DNA of 54,346 nucleotides from Verrucomicrobiota bacterium (GTDB lineage: Bacteria > Verrucomicrobiota > Verrucomicrobiia > Palsa-1439). The stretch covers positions 1-54,346 of the forward strand of contig VHCW01000023.1 in the NCBI GenBank assembly GCA_016871575.1. The letters run 5' to 3'. This document shows positions 7,188 to 16,339 of the stretch, one piece after another. A program made the translations under genes and the position numbers. Numbering within the stretch: position 1 is the stretch's first letter; each line of letters starts with the position of its first letter. The notes beneath the pieces were generated by a model. It was given only the letters and a program-made list of their open reading frames with translations. It did no database searches and was not told the DNA's origin.

Positions 7188-10100
7188 TCATGACGCAAAA
7201 TTGCATGGTCGGATCTGTTCCAACAGTTTCCTGATTTCCGTCAGTTTGCTTTCCGGACGGGACTGGCTGAGGCGCGGGAAACGTCCCTCAATTTGGTAAA
7301 GCTGACCACGACTGGCGAGCATGATCTTATCGCCACGTGTCTCAATGCTGTCCACGTTGGCCGCGGCGGCGGCGATTTTGAGTTCGGCGGCGGCAAGCAG
7401 AAGTTTGACAGCGTGCGGAAGCCGACCGTAACGGTCGCGGAGTTCGGCCCGCAACGATTTCACATCCGCCGACTCGGAGAGCGATGCGAGTTTGCGATAC
7501 GCCTCGATGCGCAATTTGGAATCGGGAATGTAGGATTCGGGGATGCGAATGTTGCCGCCAAGAAAATCGAGCCGCAACGCGACGTTGGGCGGACGTTTGA
7601 TCTTCTCGCCCTTGAGGCGGGCGACGCTTTCCCGGAGCAACTGGCAGTACAACTCGAAGCCGATGGCGGTGATGTGGCCGCTTTGTTCGGAGCCGAGCAG
7701 GTTGCCGGCGCCGCGGATCTCCAAATCGCGCATGGCGATTTTGTAGCCGCTGCCGAGCGAACTGTATTGTTTGATGGCGCTGATCCGTTTACGGGCAGTC
7801 TGAACCAACTGCATGTGGCGCGGCAACAGAATGTACGCATACGCCTGACGGTTGTAGCGGCCAACGCGTCCGCGCAACTGGTAGAGGTCAGCCAGCCCAA
7901 AGCGGTCGGCGCGGTCAATGATGATGGTGTTGGCGTTGGGAATGTCCAATCCGCTCTCAATGATCGTAGTGCAGACCAGGACGTCAATCTCACCGGCGAC
8001 GAACCGCCGCATCACGCCTTCCAGTTCGCGCTCGCGCATCTGACCGTGGCCAATGCCAATCCGCACTGGCTCGTTGAACAGTTTTTGCAGCCGCTCGGCA
8101 ACGGCTTCGATGCTTTGGACGCGGTTGTGCAGGAAGAAGACCTGGCCGCCGCGGGCAATCTCACGTTGGATGACCTGTCGGATCAGGCGTTCGTCAAACG
8201 GCACGATGTGCGTCTCGACGGGCAACCGGTTCAGCGGTGGCGTTTGGATGACGCTCATGTCGCGTGCGCCGGTCAGCGCCATGTACAGGGTGCGCGGGAT
8301 TGGCGTGGCACTGAGCGTCAGCACGTCCACGAGCTTCCGGTATTGCTTGAACTTCTCCTTGTGCAACACGCCAAAGCGCTGCTCCTCGTCAATGACAACA
8401 AGTCCCAGGTTCTTGAACGCAATGTCGGCGCTGAGCAACCGGTGCGTGCCGATGATGATGTCCACGCCGCCTTCGCGGACGAGCTTGACAATTTTCTTTT
8501 GCTCGCCCGGTGTGCGGAACCGGCTGAGCATCTCGACTGTCACAGGAAACGCTGCCATCCGCTGGCGAAAGACATTCCAATGCTGCTCGGCCAGCACCGT
8601 TGTCGGGCAAAGCACGGCGACTTGGCAGCCGTCCATCACGGCCTTGAACGCAGCGCGGATGGCGACTTCCGTCTTGCCGTAGCCAACGTCGCCACAGATG
8701 AGCCGGTCCATCGGCTTGCGGGCTTCCATGTCGGCCTTGACTTCCTCAATGGAAGTCAGTTGGTCAGGCGTCTCGGCAAACGGAAACGTCGCCTCGAACT
8801 CGCGCTGCCACGGCGCGTCCGCTGCGAACGCGCGGCCGGGCAACGTCGCGCGCGCTGCCTGGATTTCGAGAAGCTCGGAGGCGAGATCCATGATGGCGCG
8901 CTCGGCGCGGAATTTCTGCCGTTGCCAGAGCGTGCCGCCGAGTTCGTGCAACTCGGGAATCCGTTTGCCAAGCCCGACGTATTTGCCGACAAGATGCGCC
9001 TGGTCGAGCGGAACGTACAGCCGGGCATCGTTGGCGTAACCGAGCGCCAGCACTTCCTGGTTCTCGATGGTTCGCAACCCGAGATACTTCCCCACTCCGT
9101 GCTGAATGTGCACAACAAAATCGCCCTCGGCAAACTCGGTCCAGTCGGCCACCAGCGCTGTCGCGTATCCTTCGCGGCGGGCGCGGCGCGGTTTGTAGCG
9201 ACCGAAGATTTCGGAGTCGGTGATGACGGCGAGCTTCGCGGATTCCCAGAGGAAACCACGGGAGTGAGGTCCAATTTGGGCACGAACGGAAGAATCGTTC
9301 CACAATTCATCGAAGCGTTGACGTTCGCCATCAGTATCGCAGAAGACTTGCAGCGACCATCCATCGGAGAGCCACCGGCGCATCTGGTCGAAGAACGCGC
9401 AGCGCGATTGCTCTGCCACTTCGGGGTTCGGCGTCGCGATGTCGAGCGGACGAAACGCCTCCAGCGACGCCAGCCGTAAGTTGACGCGCGCATCGTCCTC
9501 ATCGAGCGCAATCTGTTCCGTGACGTGTGCCATTGCGTATCCAGCCCGCACCCAGTCCGACCACGGAACAAAGAGCGGGTCCGCCTCCGGCACGCGCCGG
9601 GCGTACGCATCAGCAGCGAGCGCCACCGCGTCAGGCTCAATCAACACGAGCAAGGTTTCCTTCGGCAGGAAGGCCATCAACGGCGCTGATGACTCCGGCG
9701 ATTTCTTGAGGAAACCGACTTCGCCGGCGGGCGCAAACTCGATTCGTTCCAGTTTCTTTCGTGATTGCTGCGTGAGGGGATCGAAGCTGCGGATGGACTC
9801 GATGCCGTCGCCGAAAAACTCGACCCGCAACGGTTCGGCGCGGTCGAGCGGATAAAAGTCCACCAGACCGCCGCGCACTGCCATGTCGCCCGGTTCGCCG
9901 ACTTGGACCTGCGCGGAATAGCCGAGCGCCAACAGCCGGTTGACCAGCGCATCCTGTTCGAGCGATTGTCCGATGGCGAGGGCGAGGTGTTCCCGGCGGA
10001 ACGCTTCGGGGGAAAAGGTGCGTTGCAGAAGAGCTTGAACACTCGCGACGATACAGGGAGGAGATGTTGGAGTGATGGAGTGTTGGAGTGTTGAAAGAAC

Positions 10101-10412
10101 ACAAAGGCGACCGGCGATGGTTTGTTCATCCGGCAGGATGTCCTCGTGCGGCAACGATTCCCATGCGGGATACGCGAGCGCGTCCGGCAGAAGCCCCTGT
10201 ACATCCGAAGAAAATGTTTCCTGCGACGTTGCCCTGTCCGTGACAATCAGCAATGGCCGCCCGGAGAACCGCGCCAACAGCGCCGTTACAAAAGACTGCC
10301 CGGCTTCCGCCACGGAATTCAGGGACAAAAAAGCCCCTTCCGCAAGTCTCCGTTTCAAGGGGGGTATCAACGGAGACCCCAGCGCTGCTTCAAACAACCG
10401 GTTGTCACTCAC
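7188..10412 (-). CDS. mfd: Transcription-repair coupling factor Mfd
   Basis: A 1074-residue ATP-dependent translocase that removes stalled RNA polymerase and recruits the UvrA excision machinery. Visible in order are the UvrB-like N-terminal module (PAWESLPHEDILPDEQT, GLVDFYPLD), the RNA-polymerase-interacting region (GDFVVHIQHGVGKYLGL), the helicase Walker A motif GDVGYGKTE (about residue 575), the DEEQRFG box (about residue 675), the helicase C-terminal segment (VCTTIIESGLDIPNANTI, QLRGRVGR) and the TRCF C-terminal region. It is slightly shorter than the roughly 1150 residues usual for the family. The start is a GTG three nt after the stop of the triheme gene, so the two are probably co-transcribed and translationally coupled. 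A short tandem-repeat tract encodes about residues 106-115 within the UvrB-like module. Confidence 0.96.
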   Translation of the reverse strand: MSDNRLFEAALGSPLIPPLKRRLAEGAFLSLNSVAEAGQSFVTALLARFSGRPLLIVTDRATSQETFSSDVQGLLPDALAYPAWESLPHEDILPDEQTIAGRLCVLSTLQHSITPTSPPCIVASVQALLQRTFSPEAFRREHLALAIGQSLEQDALVNRLLALGYSAQVQVGEPGDMAVRGGLVDFYPLDRAEPLRVEFFGDGIESIRSFDPLTQQSRKKLERIEFAPAGEVGFLKKSPESSAPLMAFLPKETLLVLIEPDAVALAADAYARRVPEADPLFVPWSDWVRAGYAMAHVTEQIALDEDDARVNLRLASLEAFRPLDIATPNPEVAEQSRCAFFDQMRRWLSDGWSLQVFCDTDGERQRFDELWNDSSVRAQIGPHSRGFLWESAKLAVITDSEIFGRYKPRRARREGYATALVADWTEFAEGDFVVHIQHGVGKYLGLRTIENQEVLALGYANDARLYVPLDQAHLVGKYVGLGKRIPELHELGGTLWQRQKFRAERAIMDLASELLEIQAARATLPGRAFAADAPWQREFEATFPFAETPDQLTSIEEVKADMEARKPMDRLICGDVGYGKTEVAIRAAFKAVMDGCQVAVLCPTTVLAEQHWNVFRQRMAAFPVTVEMLSRFRTPGEQKKIVKLVREGGVDIIIGTHRLLSADIAFKNLGLVVIDEEQRFGVLHKEKFKQYRKLVDVLTLSATPIPRTLYMALTGARDMSVIQTPPLNRLPVETHIVPFDERLIRQVIQREIARGGQVFFLHNRVQSIEAVAERLQKLFNEPVRIGIGHGQMRERELEGVMRRFVAGEIDVLVCTTIIESGLDIPNANTIIIDRADRFGLADLYQLRGRVGRYNRQAYAYILLPRHMQLVQTARKRISAIKQYSSLGSGYKIAMRDLEIRGAGNLLGSEQSGHITAIGFELYCQLLRESVARLKGEKIKRPPNVALRLDFLGGNIRIPESYIPDSKLRIEAYRKLASLSESADVKSLRAELRDRYGRLPHAVKLLLAAAELKIAAAAANVDSIETRGDKIMLASRGQLYQIEGRFPRLSQSRPESKLTEIRKLLEQIRPCNFAS
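10067..10095. repeat. Short tandem repeat (TGGAGTG units) inside mfd
   Basis: Three 8-9 bp units of the form TTGGAGTGA / TGGAGTGT / TGGAGTGT on the plus strand. In mfd they encode the low-complexity stretch STLQHSITPTS between the conserved IAGRL and VASVQALLQ segments. It looks like a repeat tract accepted in frame. Confidence 0.55.
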
Positions 10413-10415
10413 AAA

Positions 10416-13385
10416 TTATCGCACGGACCTTCGCTCAGGCACGGCGAGTCCTGCCTGCCAAAGCGCATCCCAGTACCGGCGCTCGACTTCGTACACATCC
10501 ACTTTTTCCTGGCCGGCGTCAAATGACGGCGGAAGGATGCCGTACCGTTTCATCTCGCGCACCCAATCACGGCGCGGACGAAAGTCGGGCATGTCGAACC
10601 GTTTCATCTCGTTGAGCCGGTCGCGCCCGGCGACGCACATGGCCAGCAGTTTCTGGTAGTCGGGATCGTTGGTGTCCTCAAACACCCTGCACAACCCCCA
10701 GCCACCGGCAGACGCGGCCAACGGCGCCAGCAAGAGCATGGATCTGTCGGGTCGCGTGAGATTGAACACAATGTGCCGGCTCGTGTTCAGGCGCGGGTCC
10801 TTCATGTCCGGCTTCCAGAACGACACGCCCCGTTCGTCGGAAAGCGAGCGCGGCAACAACCGCCCCGGCTCCTTGTGACAAGACGAGCAACGCCGCTCCA
10901 TCACCTCCGCGCCGGCGCGCGTGGTCGGCCAGTCGGTGTCCGTCTCCACGGGTTGATTCCGCTGGTAGCCGCCGATGCTGCCGCAACCGAGCGCGGCGTA
11001 CGTGCCGGGATAGGCCGCGCCGGTGTCTATCCAGAGACGGAGGATTTTCTTCTGCTGCTCGGTCGCCCTCACGCCATGGTGGCTGCCGTCAATCTTCTGG
11101 AAAATCCGGCTGCCGCCAGAACCGAGCAGCCGTGGCGCGTAATTGCTTTCGGGACGATTGCGTCCATCGGAAAACAGCCCGGCGACGGTCATCATATAAT
11201 AGCTGTGGCTGAACATGGGACCCCGGTCGCCGCTGAGAAGCAGGCGACCGGCGCGCGGACCGCCATCGGGCGTCTTCTCGTAGCCGTGACAGCGGACGCA
11301 AAGCGCATCGAGGACCGGCTGCACATCGCGCGGAAAATCAATCAAGTCCGGCGCGCCTGCCACCGGCTCGATCCGTTCAGGCTCACGCAAGGCGGCCACC
11401 GGGCGGCGCAAGGCGTCCTTGGGCCGGGCAGTGGCGCGATGTTCGTGGCAACCGGTGCAGCCGAGCGTTTCGCCGGGCTGGACGGTGGTGAAACTTTGCA
11501 TCCGTTTGACGGCCATATCATTGCCATCGAGCGCAACGAAGAAGATGCTCTTCATGGCGGGCGCCTCGAAATAGGCGGAGCCGTCATCTTCCACCGGGAC
11601 GGTGCCGAGGACGCGCTCCAAGGTGAACGTCCCACTGTAGCTGAGCGGGTCCATGCCGCCGGTGTAGTTGATCGGTTTCGGCAACGATTCGAGGACGAGG
11701 AGTTTCTTGATTTCGCCGGGCGTGATGCCGGCCATGTTGCGCCCGTAATACACGTTGTCGAGCAGGTACGCGCCGGTCGTCGCGCCAGGCTGGATGCGCG
11801 ACGGAATGATATTTTCCGGGGAGCGCGGCATCAGCGGGCGTGGTTCGTGCAGCCAACAGTCTCCCCACTCCATCGGCAGGCTGAACAGTGTCGCGCTCTG
11901 GCCGCTGGCATTCATGACCCGCAAATGGCGGTCTTGCGCCACCAGGAAGGCGTTCTCCGAGAACGCCCACGGGTCGCGGCAATCGGCGGTGCGGCTGATG
12001 TTCTGTATCTGGTCAAGTTGGTCGGGGCCGAGTTTGGTGCTGACAGTGGCCAGGTACCCGCTGTGTTCAATCGCGCCGTGTCCCGGCGAGTTGATGAACA
12101 CGACGCGGTCGGAATTCGGGATGGGCTTCGCGTCAATGTAGAGGCCGCCGGGATGAAAGTTGCCGAAAAACACGGCTTGACCGGTGCCGTCCGGATTCAT
12201 CGTCCAGAGGTGATGGTAATGAACCTGGCTGCGGTCAACATATTCCCAACGCATATACAGGATGCGTCCATCGGGAAGAACCCAGGGCGTATTGTCATGT
12301 TCGAGATTCGCCGAAAGCTGGCGGATGTTCTTTCCATCGGCGTCGCAGCGGTAAATGATGCCGACTTGCGTGAGCCAGCAGTTGACCCAGCGCCGTCCAC
12401 GGGAGGAAATGAACACGATGCCGCCATCCGGCAGCCAACAAGGCTCGTAATCATCATAAATGCCGCTGGTAAGTTGCCGCAGCCCGGAGCCGTCGCTGTT
12501 GATCGTGTAAAGATGATAGGGATCGGTGCCGGCTTTGCGATAGGAAAAGACAATCGTGCGCCCGTCGTAATGGACAGCCGGGTCGCGCACGGCGCCTTCG
12601 GGGTCTTCCAGCAACAGCGTGAGTTGTCCCGTCTTCAGGTTCCACTTGCACAGCCGTCCGCCGTTTCCATAGACCTTGCTGTTCTCGTCAAACGCGTAGT
12701 AGCCGAAATTCGCATACCAATGCCCGTCCTGCTGGAAGCGGGTCCGCGCCGCGAACACCACTTCCTCGATGACCGCCATCGGCCCCTCCAGAAATTCTTT
12801 GACCAATCCGGGAGTTTCCCGCCGGGCCGGCAACGGACGTTTGCTGTCGCCGAGATACAGGTAGTCGTACATGATCCAACTGCCATCGCGGAGCGTGATG
12901 GAGATCGTGTTGTCGCCGGGCTTGATTGCATGGGCCGGCAGGCCAAACACGAGCGCCGACGGTTTGCCGGAGGTTCGCGGGTCACCGGAACTCTCGCCCG
13001 ACCCGGCAGCCAGCCGTTTGCGAGCGATTGTCTTCTCATTGACTGCCACCAACATCTCCGACGGGGTCCAGACATCCAGCAGTCCCACGATGAAATAGAG
13101 CGGAGCCGCCGAAATCGCGCCTGCAGTGAATCGAATGGTGAACGTGTGCGGCTTGCTTCCTGCCCAACCATCAAGGGAGCTCGGATGAATGTACGGCCAC
13201 GCCGATGGTTTGTCCTTGCCAATGTTGAAGACGATGGGATTGGCGTAGGTCTTCGCGTATTCCGGCCATCGTTTATCCGCGAGACCGAACTCCGCCGCCG
13301 ACTCATCGGGCTTGCCGATGAGGAACGACTGCGCGTGCGCGCTCGTCGCGATCAAGAAAAGGATGAAGCTGTTTCGTAAACTCAT
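10416..13385 (-). CDS. Exported beta-propeller protein with three CxxCH heme motifs and HZS-alpha-like region
   Basis: A 989-residue protein with a signal peptide (about residues 1-18, cleavage near SAHAQ). The N-terminal beta module of about 170 residues resembles the carbohydrate-binding/galactose-binding-like domain of family 4 polysaccharide lyases (YANPIVFNIG, HTFTIRFTAG). A TolB/PD40-type propeller covers about 190-520 (SDGSGLRQLTSGIYDDYEP, LPDGRILYMRW). The hydrazine-synthase-alpha-like region follows. CxxCH motifs occur at C643-H647 (CTGCH), C696-H700 (CVRCH) and C833-H837 (CSSCH), with a PSCyt-like C-terminus. Together these suggest a periplasmic multiheme redox protein. It shares its plan with the 2720-6358 protein but lacks the HEAT repeats. 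mfd starts 3 nt downstream. The upstream promoter is not clear. Confidence 0.87.
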   Translation of the reverse strand: MSLRNSFILFLIATSAHAQSFLIGKPDESAAEFGLADKRWPEYAKTYANPIVFNIGKDKPSAWPYIHPSSLDGWAGSKPHTFTIRFTAGAISAAPLYFIVGLLDVWTPSEMLVAVNEKTIARKRLAAGSGESSGDPRTSGKPSALVFGLPAHAIKPGDNTISITLRDGSWIMYDYLYLGDSKRPLPARRETPGLVKEFLEGPMAVIEEVVFAARTRFQQDGHWYANFGYYAFDENSKVYGNGGRLCKWNLKTGQLTLLLEDPEGAVRDPAVHYDGRTIVFSYRKAGTDPYHLYTINSDGSGLRQLTSGIYDDYEPCWLPDGGIVFISSRGRRWVNCWLTQVGIIYRCDADGKNIRQLSANLEHDNTPWVLPDGRILYMRWEYVDRSQVHYHHLWTMNPDGTGQAVFFGNFHPGGLYIDAKPIPNSDRVVFINSPGHGAIEHSGYLATVSTKLGPDQLDQIQNISRTADCRDPWAFSENAFLVAQDRHLRVMNASGQSATLFSLPMEWGDCWLHEPRPLMPRSPENIIPSRIQPGATTGAYLLDNVYYGRNMAGITPGEIKKLLVLESLPKPINYTGGMDPLSYSGTFTLERVLGTVPVEDDGSAYFEAPAMKSIFFVALDGNDMAVKRMQSFTTVQPGETLGCTGCHEHRATARPKDALRRPVAALREPERIEPVAGAPDLIDFPRDVQPVLDALCVRCHGYEKTPDGGPRAGRLLLSGDRGPMFSHSYYMMTVAGLFSDGRNRPESNYAPRLLGSGGSRIFQKIDGSHHGVRATEQQKKILRLWIDTGAAYPGTYAALGCGSIGGYQRNQPVETDTDWPTTRAGAEVMERRCSSCHKEPGRLLPRSLSDERGVSFWKPDMKDPRLNTSRHIVFNLTRPDRSMLLLAPLAASAGGWGLCRVFEDTNDPDYQKLLAMCVAGRDRLNEMKRFDMPDFRPRRDWVREMKRYGILPPSFDAGQEKVDVYEVERRYWDALWQAGLAVPERRSVR

Positions 13386-13442
13386 TGTCGGCGTTGTTCT
13401 GACGTGAACATAAAGGTTTTATTCTATTCACGCAAAGCAAAA

Positions 13443-13470
13443 CGCGGCTTGGTCGTTCAACCAAGCCGCG
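13443..13470 (-). terminator. Intrinsic terminator of the ribosomal superoperon
   Basis: Inverted repeat CGCGGCTTGG (13443-13452) and CCAAGCCGCG (13461-13470): a 10-bp perfect stem with an 8-nt loop. Reading the minus strand it is followed by TTTTGCTTT. It lies 22 bp beyond the rplQ stop, in the only clear break between the superoperon and the triheme gene. Confidence 0.8.
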
Positions 13471-13492
13471 CTTGCAGTTTCATTGAAGTACG

Positions 13493-13963
13493 TCAGGTCT
13501 TCTTTTCGTCCTTTGTCTTCTTGTCTTTCTTTTTCGGTTCAACGGGGCCAACCACGGTGCCGGTCCATTCGAGGATGGCCATTTCGGCAGCATCGCCAAG
13601 ACGATTGCCGACGCGGACAACGCGGGTGTAGCCGCCTTGACGATCCTTGAAAGAGGGTGCGATTTCCTCGAATAGGATACGCACGACATCTTGATTCTTG
13701 TGCCAGCGTTGGCGGGCCTCCTTGTCAAGGTCGGGGCCGGGACCCCGCATGCTGAGACGGGCAATGGCAAGCCGACGGGCGGCCAGCGTGCCTTGTTTGC
13801 CCAACGTGACCATCTTGTCGGCAAGGCGGCGCGCGACCTTGGCGCGGGCGACGGTGGTGCGGATCCGTTTGTGTTTGATCAAGCTGGACACGAGGTTGGC
13901 CAACGTGGCGCGCTTGTGCTGGGATTTCATGCCCAGCTTGGCGGTGTTTTTGCGGTGTCGCAT
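13493..13963 (-). CDS. rplQ: 50S ribosomal protein L17
   Basis: A 156-residue large-subunit protein. The start MRHRKNTAKLGMKSQHKRATLANL is the family signature (positions 1-24), followed by TTVARAKVARRLADKMVT. It is longer than the common 115-130 residues because of a Lys/Asp-rich tail (EPKKKDKKTKDEKKT). An AAGGA Shine-Dalgarno lies 8 nt upstream, inside the end of rpoA. It is the last gene before the superoperon terminator, following rpoA as in most bacteria. Confidence 0.97.
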   Translation of the reverse strand: MRHRKNTAKLGMKSQHKRATLANLVSSLIKHKRIRTTVARAKVARRLADKMVTLGKQGTLAARRLAIARLSMRGPGPDLDKEARQRWHKNQDVVRILFEEIAPSFKDRQGGYTRVVRVGNRLGDAAEMAILEWTGTVVGPVEPKKKDKKTKDEKKT

Positions 13964-13967
13964 GGCG

Positions 13968-14999
13968 TCAGTCCTTCTTCTCCGGGGCCGGTGGGGGTGG
14001 AACAGGCGGCACTTCGAGCAGGTGCGGGTCGAACTTCATGCCGAGCGCCAAGCCGAGGCCGGTGAGTTTGTCCTTGATCTCATTGAGGGATTTCTTGCCG
14101 AAGTTGCGGTACTTCAGCATCTCCTGTTCGCTCTTCAGGGCAAGCTGGCCGACGCTGGTGATGTTGGCGTTGTTGAGGCAGTTGGCCGCGCGCACGCTCA
14201 ACTCGATTTCGTTGACGCTCATGTTGAGGATCTTCTTCAGCTTGGCCTGCTCCTCACTCATCTGCGCCGTGCCCTCCTCGAACTCGATGACGAGATTCTT
14301 GTTGTAATCGCAGAACGCGTCAATGTGATGGCGCATGATGTTGCTCGACTGCACCAGGGCATCCTCGGGGGTGATCCGTCCATCGGTCCAGATTTCGAGA
14401 ATGAGCTTGTCGTAGTCCGTGCGCTGCCCGACGCGGGTATCCTCGATGGAATACCGAACGCGGCGCACGGGCGAGAAAAGCGAATCAATGGCAATGACGC
14501 CGATGGGCTGGTCGGGTTTCTTGTTTGCTTCGCCGGGACAGTAGCCGCGGCCGACTTTGACTTCGAGTTCAGCCTCGAATTTCGTTTTCTTGTCGAGCGT
14601 GCAAATGTACTGCTTGGGATTGAGGACCTCGACAACCTGATCGCCCTTGATGTCCCCGGCGGTGACGGCGCCTTCCTTGTTGACAGAAATGAAGACGACG
14701 TGCGGCTCGCGACTGTGCGACTTGAGCAACACTTTCTTCAGGTTCAACACGATGTCGGTGACATCCTCCACGACGCCGGGAATGGCAGTGAACTCGTGCG
14801 GCGCGCCCTCGATCTTGATCGAACTGATGGCGGCGCCTTCCAGCGAGCCAAGCAACACACGGCGCAACGAGTTGCCGATCGTATGGCCGTAACCGGCTTC
14901 AAACGGCTCGGCAAAGAATTTGGCATAGGTGGGCGTCGCCGTGGCATCATCGCGCACGACGCGCTTGGGCATTTCGAAACGTCCCAGTCGGACTGGCAT
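13968..14999 (-). CDS. rpoA: DNA-directed RNA polymerase alpha subunit
   Basis: A 343-residue subunit that dimerises to nucleate core RNA polymerase assembly and contacts upstream promoter DNA. The N-terminal domain shows GYGHTIGNSLRRVLL (about residues 36-50). The C-terminal domain shows LSVRAANCLNNANITSVGQL and LRYRNFGKKSLNEIKDKL-type helix-hairpin-helix sequence. A short Pro-rich tail ends the protein. The Shine-Dalgarno GGAGG sits 7 nt before the ATG. A 44-nt stem-loop lies between rpsD and this gene, unusually large for this tightly packed operon. Confidence 0.97.
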   Translation of the reverse strand: MPVRLGRFEMPKRVVRDDATATPTYAKFFAEPFEAGYGHTIGNSLRRVLLGSLEGAAISSIKIEGAPHEFTAIPGVVEDVTDIVLNLKKVLLKSHSREPHVVFISVNKEGAVTAGDIKGDQVVEVLNPKQYICTLDKKTKFEAELEVKVGRGYCPGEANKKPDQPIGVIAIDSLFSPVRRVRYSIEDTRVGQRTDYDKLILEIWTDGRITPEDALVQSSNIMRHHIDAFCDYNKNLVIEFEEGTAQMSEEQAKLKKILNMSVNEIELSVRAANCLNNANITSVGQLALKSEQEMLKYRNFGKKSLNEIKDKLTGLGLALGMKFDPHLLEVPPVPPPPAPEKKD

Positions 15000-15014
15000 G
15001 GTACTTCCTCCATT

Positions 15015-15058
15015 GGAGTTGGGTTCCCCGCATTCCAGGGATGCGGACCAACAACTCC
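15015..15058 (-). promoter_or_regulatory. Stem-loop in the rpsD-rpoA gap
   Basis: Nested inverted repeats GGAGTT (15015-15020)/AACTCC (15053-15058) and CCGCAT (15028-15033)/ATGCGG (15041-15046) can form a two-tier hairpin directly upstream of the rpoA Shine-Dalgarno. No U-tract follows, so it is not a simple terminator. A processing site or translational control element is possible. Confidence 0.45.
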
Positions 15059-15071
15059 GGTTGAGTTCTTG

Positions 15072-15680
15072 TTACCTGGAATAAAATTCAACGATCAACT
15101 GTTCATTGACGATGGGCTGGATGTCGTCACGGGTCGGCATCCGCCCGATCTGGGCGCGAAACGCCTCGCGGTTGAACGCAATCCAATCCGGCATGGGCCG
15201 CACCTGCGCGGACTCCAGGCTCTTGGTCACAAGCTGACGGCTCACGGCAGTGTCGCGCACATCAATCAGGTCGCCCGGCTTCACGTTGTACGACGGGCTG
15301 CTGACCTTGCGGCCGTTGACCTTGATATGGCCGTGGGTGACCAGTTGCCGCGCGAACGGGCGCGTCGTGGCAAATCCGATGCGAAACACCACGTTGTCGA
15401 GGCGGGTTTCGAGCAGTTGCAGGAGCGTTTCGCCGGTGACGCCGCGTTTCTTGCGGGCGATCTCAAACATGCGGCGGAACTGCCGTTCCAGCAGGCCGTA
15501 CTGGAGGCGCAGTTTCTGTTTCTCGGCGAGACCGACGCCGTAATCGCTCATCTTGCGGCGGGACTTCTTCGGGCCGTGGACGCCGGGCGGGAACATCCGG
15601 TGCTCGCGCATCTTCGCAACGAAGATCGGCTGCCCAAAACGGCGGTTCATTCGAACTCGTGGACCTTTGTAACGTGCCAT
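15072..15680 (-). CDS. rpsD: 30S ribosomal protein S4
   Basis: A 202-residue primary 16S-rRNA-binding protein. It has the N-terminal arm MARYKGPRVRMNRRFG, the S4 body, and the S4 RNA-binding domain (ETRLDNVVFRIGFATTRPFARQLVTHGHIKVNG). No zinc-binding cysteines are present, so it is the C-minus form. The ATG at 15680 is preferred over the ORF extension to 15728, which would overlap the rpsK stop; a GGAG lies about 10 nt upstream. It stands between rpsK and rpoA. Confidence 0.97.
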   Translation of the reverse strand: MARYKGPRVRMNRRFGQPIFVAKMREHRMFPPGVHGPKKSRRKMSDYGVGLAEKQKLRLQYGLLERQFRRMFEIARKKRGVTGETLLQLLETRLDNVVFRIGFATTRPFARQLVTHGHIKVNGRKVSSPSYNVKPGDLIDVRDTAVSRQLVTKSLESAQVRPMPDWIAFNREAFRAQIGRMPTRDDIQPIVNEQLIVEFYSR

Positions 15681-15697
15681 GGTGAACTTTCTCCAAA

Positions 15698-16324
15698 CTA
15701 AACGCGGCGGCGTTTCGGCGGACGGCAACCGTTGTGCGGCACCGGCGTGACGTCCTTGATAACGGTGATCTCCAGCCCCAACGCTTGCAAGGCGCGGATG
15801 GCCGCTTCACGGCCGGAGCCGGGGCCTTTGACCCAGACTTCGATTTCCTTCAGGCCGTGGGCCATGCTCTGGCGGGCGGCATCCTGCGCGACCAATTGCG
15901 CCGCGTACGCGGTGCTCTTGCGGGAGCCTTTGAACCCAACACGACCGGCGCTCGACCAGCCGATGACCCGCCCCTTGGCGTCCGTGATGGAAACAATCGT
16001 GTTGTTGAATGTGGCAAACACGTGCGCGATACCTTGAACGACATTCTTGCTGTGTTTCGCCTTGATTACCTTCTTCGCAACGTCACTTTCGCCGAGAACA
16101 TCGGCAGCCGTCTGCGGCACAGCGGGAGCGGCAGCCGCTGCCGGGGCAGCAGCCGGCACAGCCGGCACGGTTGTGGCTTCGCCGTCGGCCTTCGTTTCAG
16201 GCTTCGCTGGTTTGTCCGCCTTGGGCGGCTTTTCCGCCTTGGCGGGCCTGGCGGCCTTCGCCGGTTTTTCCGCTGCGTCTGGTTTGGGTTGCTGTTCTTC
16301 GGGTTTGCTTGCCTCTTTAGCCAT
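15698..16324 (-). CDS. rpsK: 30S ribosomal protein S11 with long N-terminal extension
   Basis: A platform protein of the small subunit, 208 residues against a usual length near 130. The conserved S11 fold starts only at about residue 89 ([26 protein letters not shown] region) and ends with the normal [11 protein letters not shown]. The first 80 or so residues are a low-complexity Lys/Ala/Pro/Glu tract with repeats such as [14 protein letters not shown]. The ATG at 16324 has AAGGA 6 nt upstream, and no equally good start lies at the conserved core. The extension therefore appears genuine. rpsM is upstream and rpsD downstream. Confidence 0.95.
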   Translation of the reverse strand: MAKEASKPEEQQPKPDAAEKPAKAARPAKAEKPPKADKPAKPETKADGEATTVPAVPAAAPAAAAAPAVPQTAADVLGESDVAKKVIKAKHSKNVVQGIAHVFATFNNTIVSITDAKGRVIGWSSAGRVGFKGSRKSTAYAAQLVAQDAARQSMAHGLKEIEVWVKGPGSGREAAIRALQALGLEITVIKDVTPVPHNGCRPPKRRRV

Positions 16325-16339
16325 TGTGCTTCCTTACGG

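Noticed and set aside
13443-13470. CRISPR-like or mobile repeat at the rplQ end
   Set aside because: It is a single perfect stem followed by a T-rich tract, best explained as the operon terminator. No CRISPR array or insertion sequence is visible anywhere in the window.
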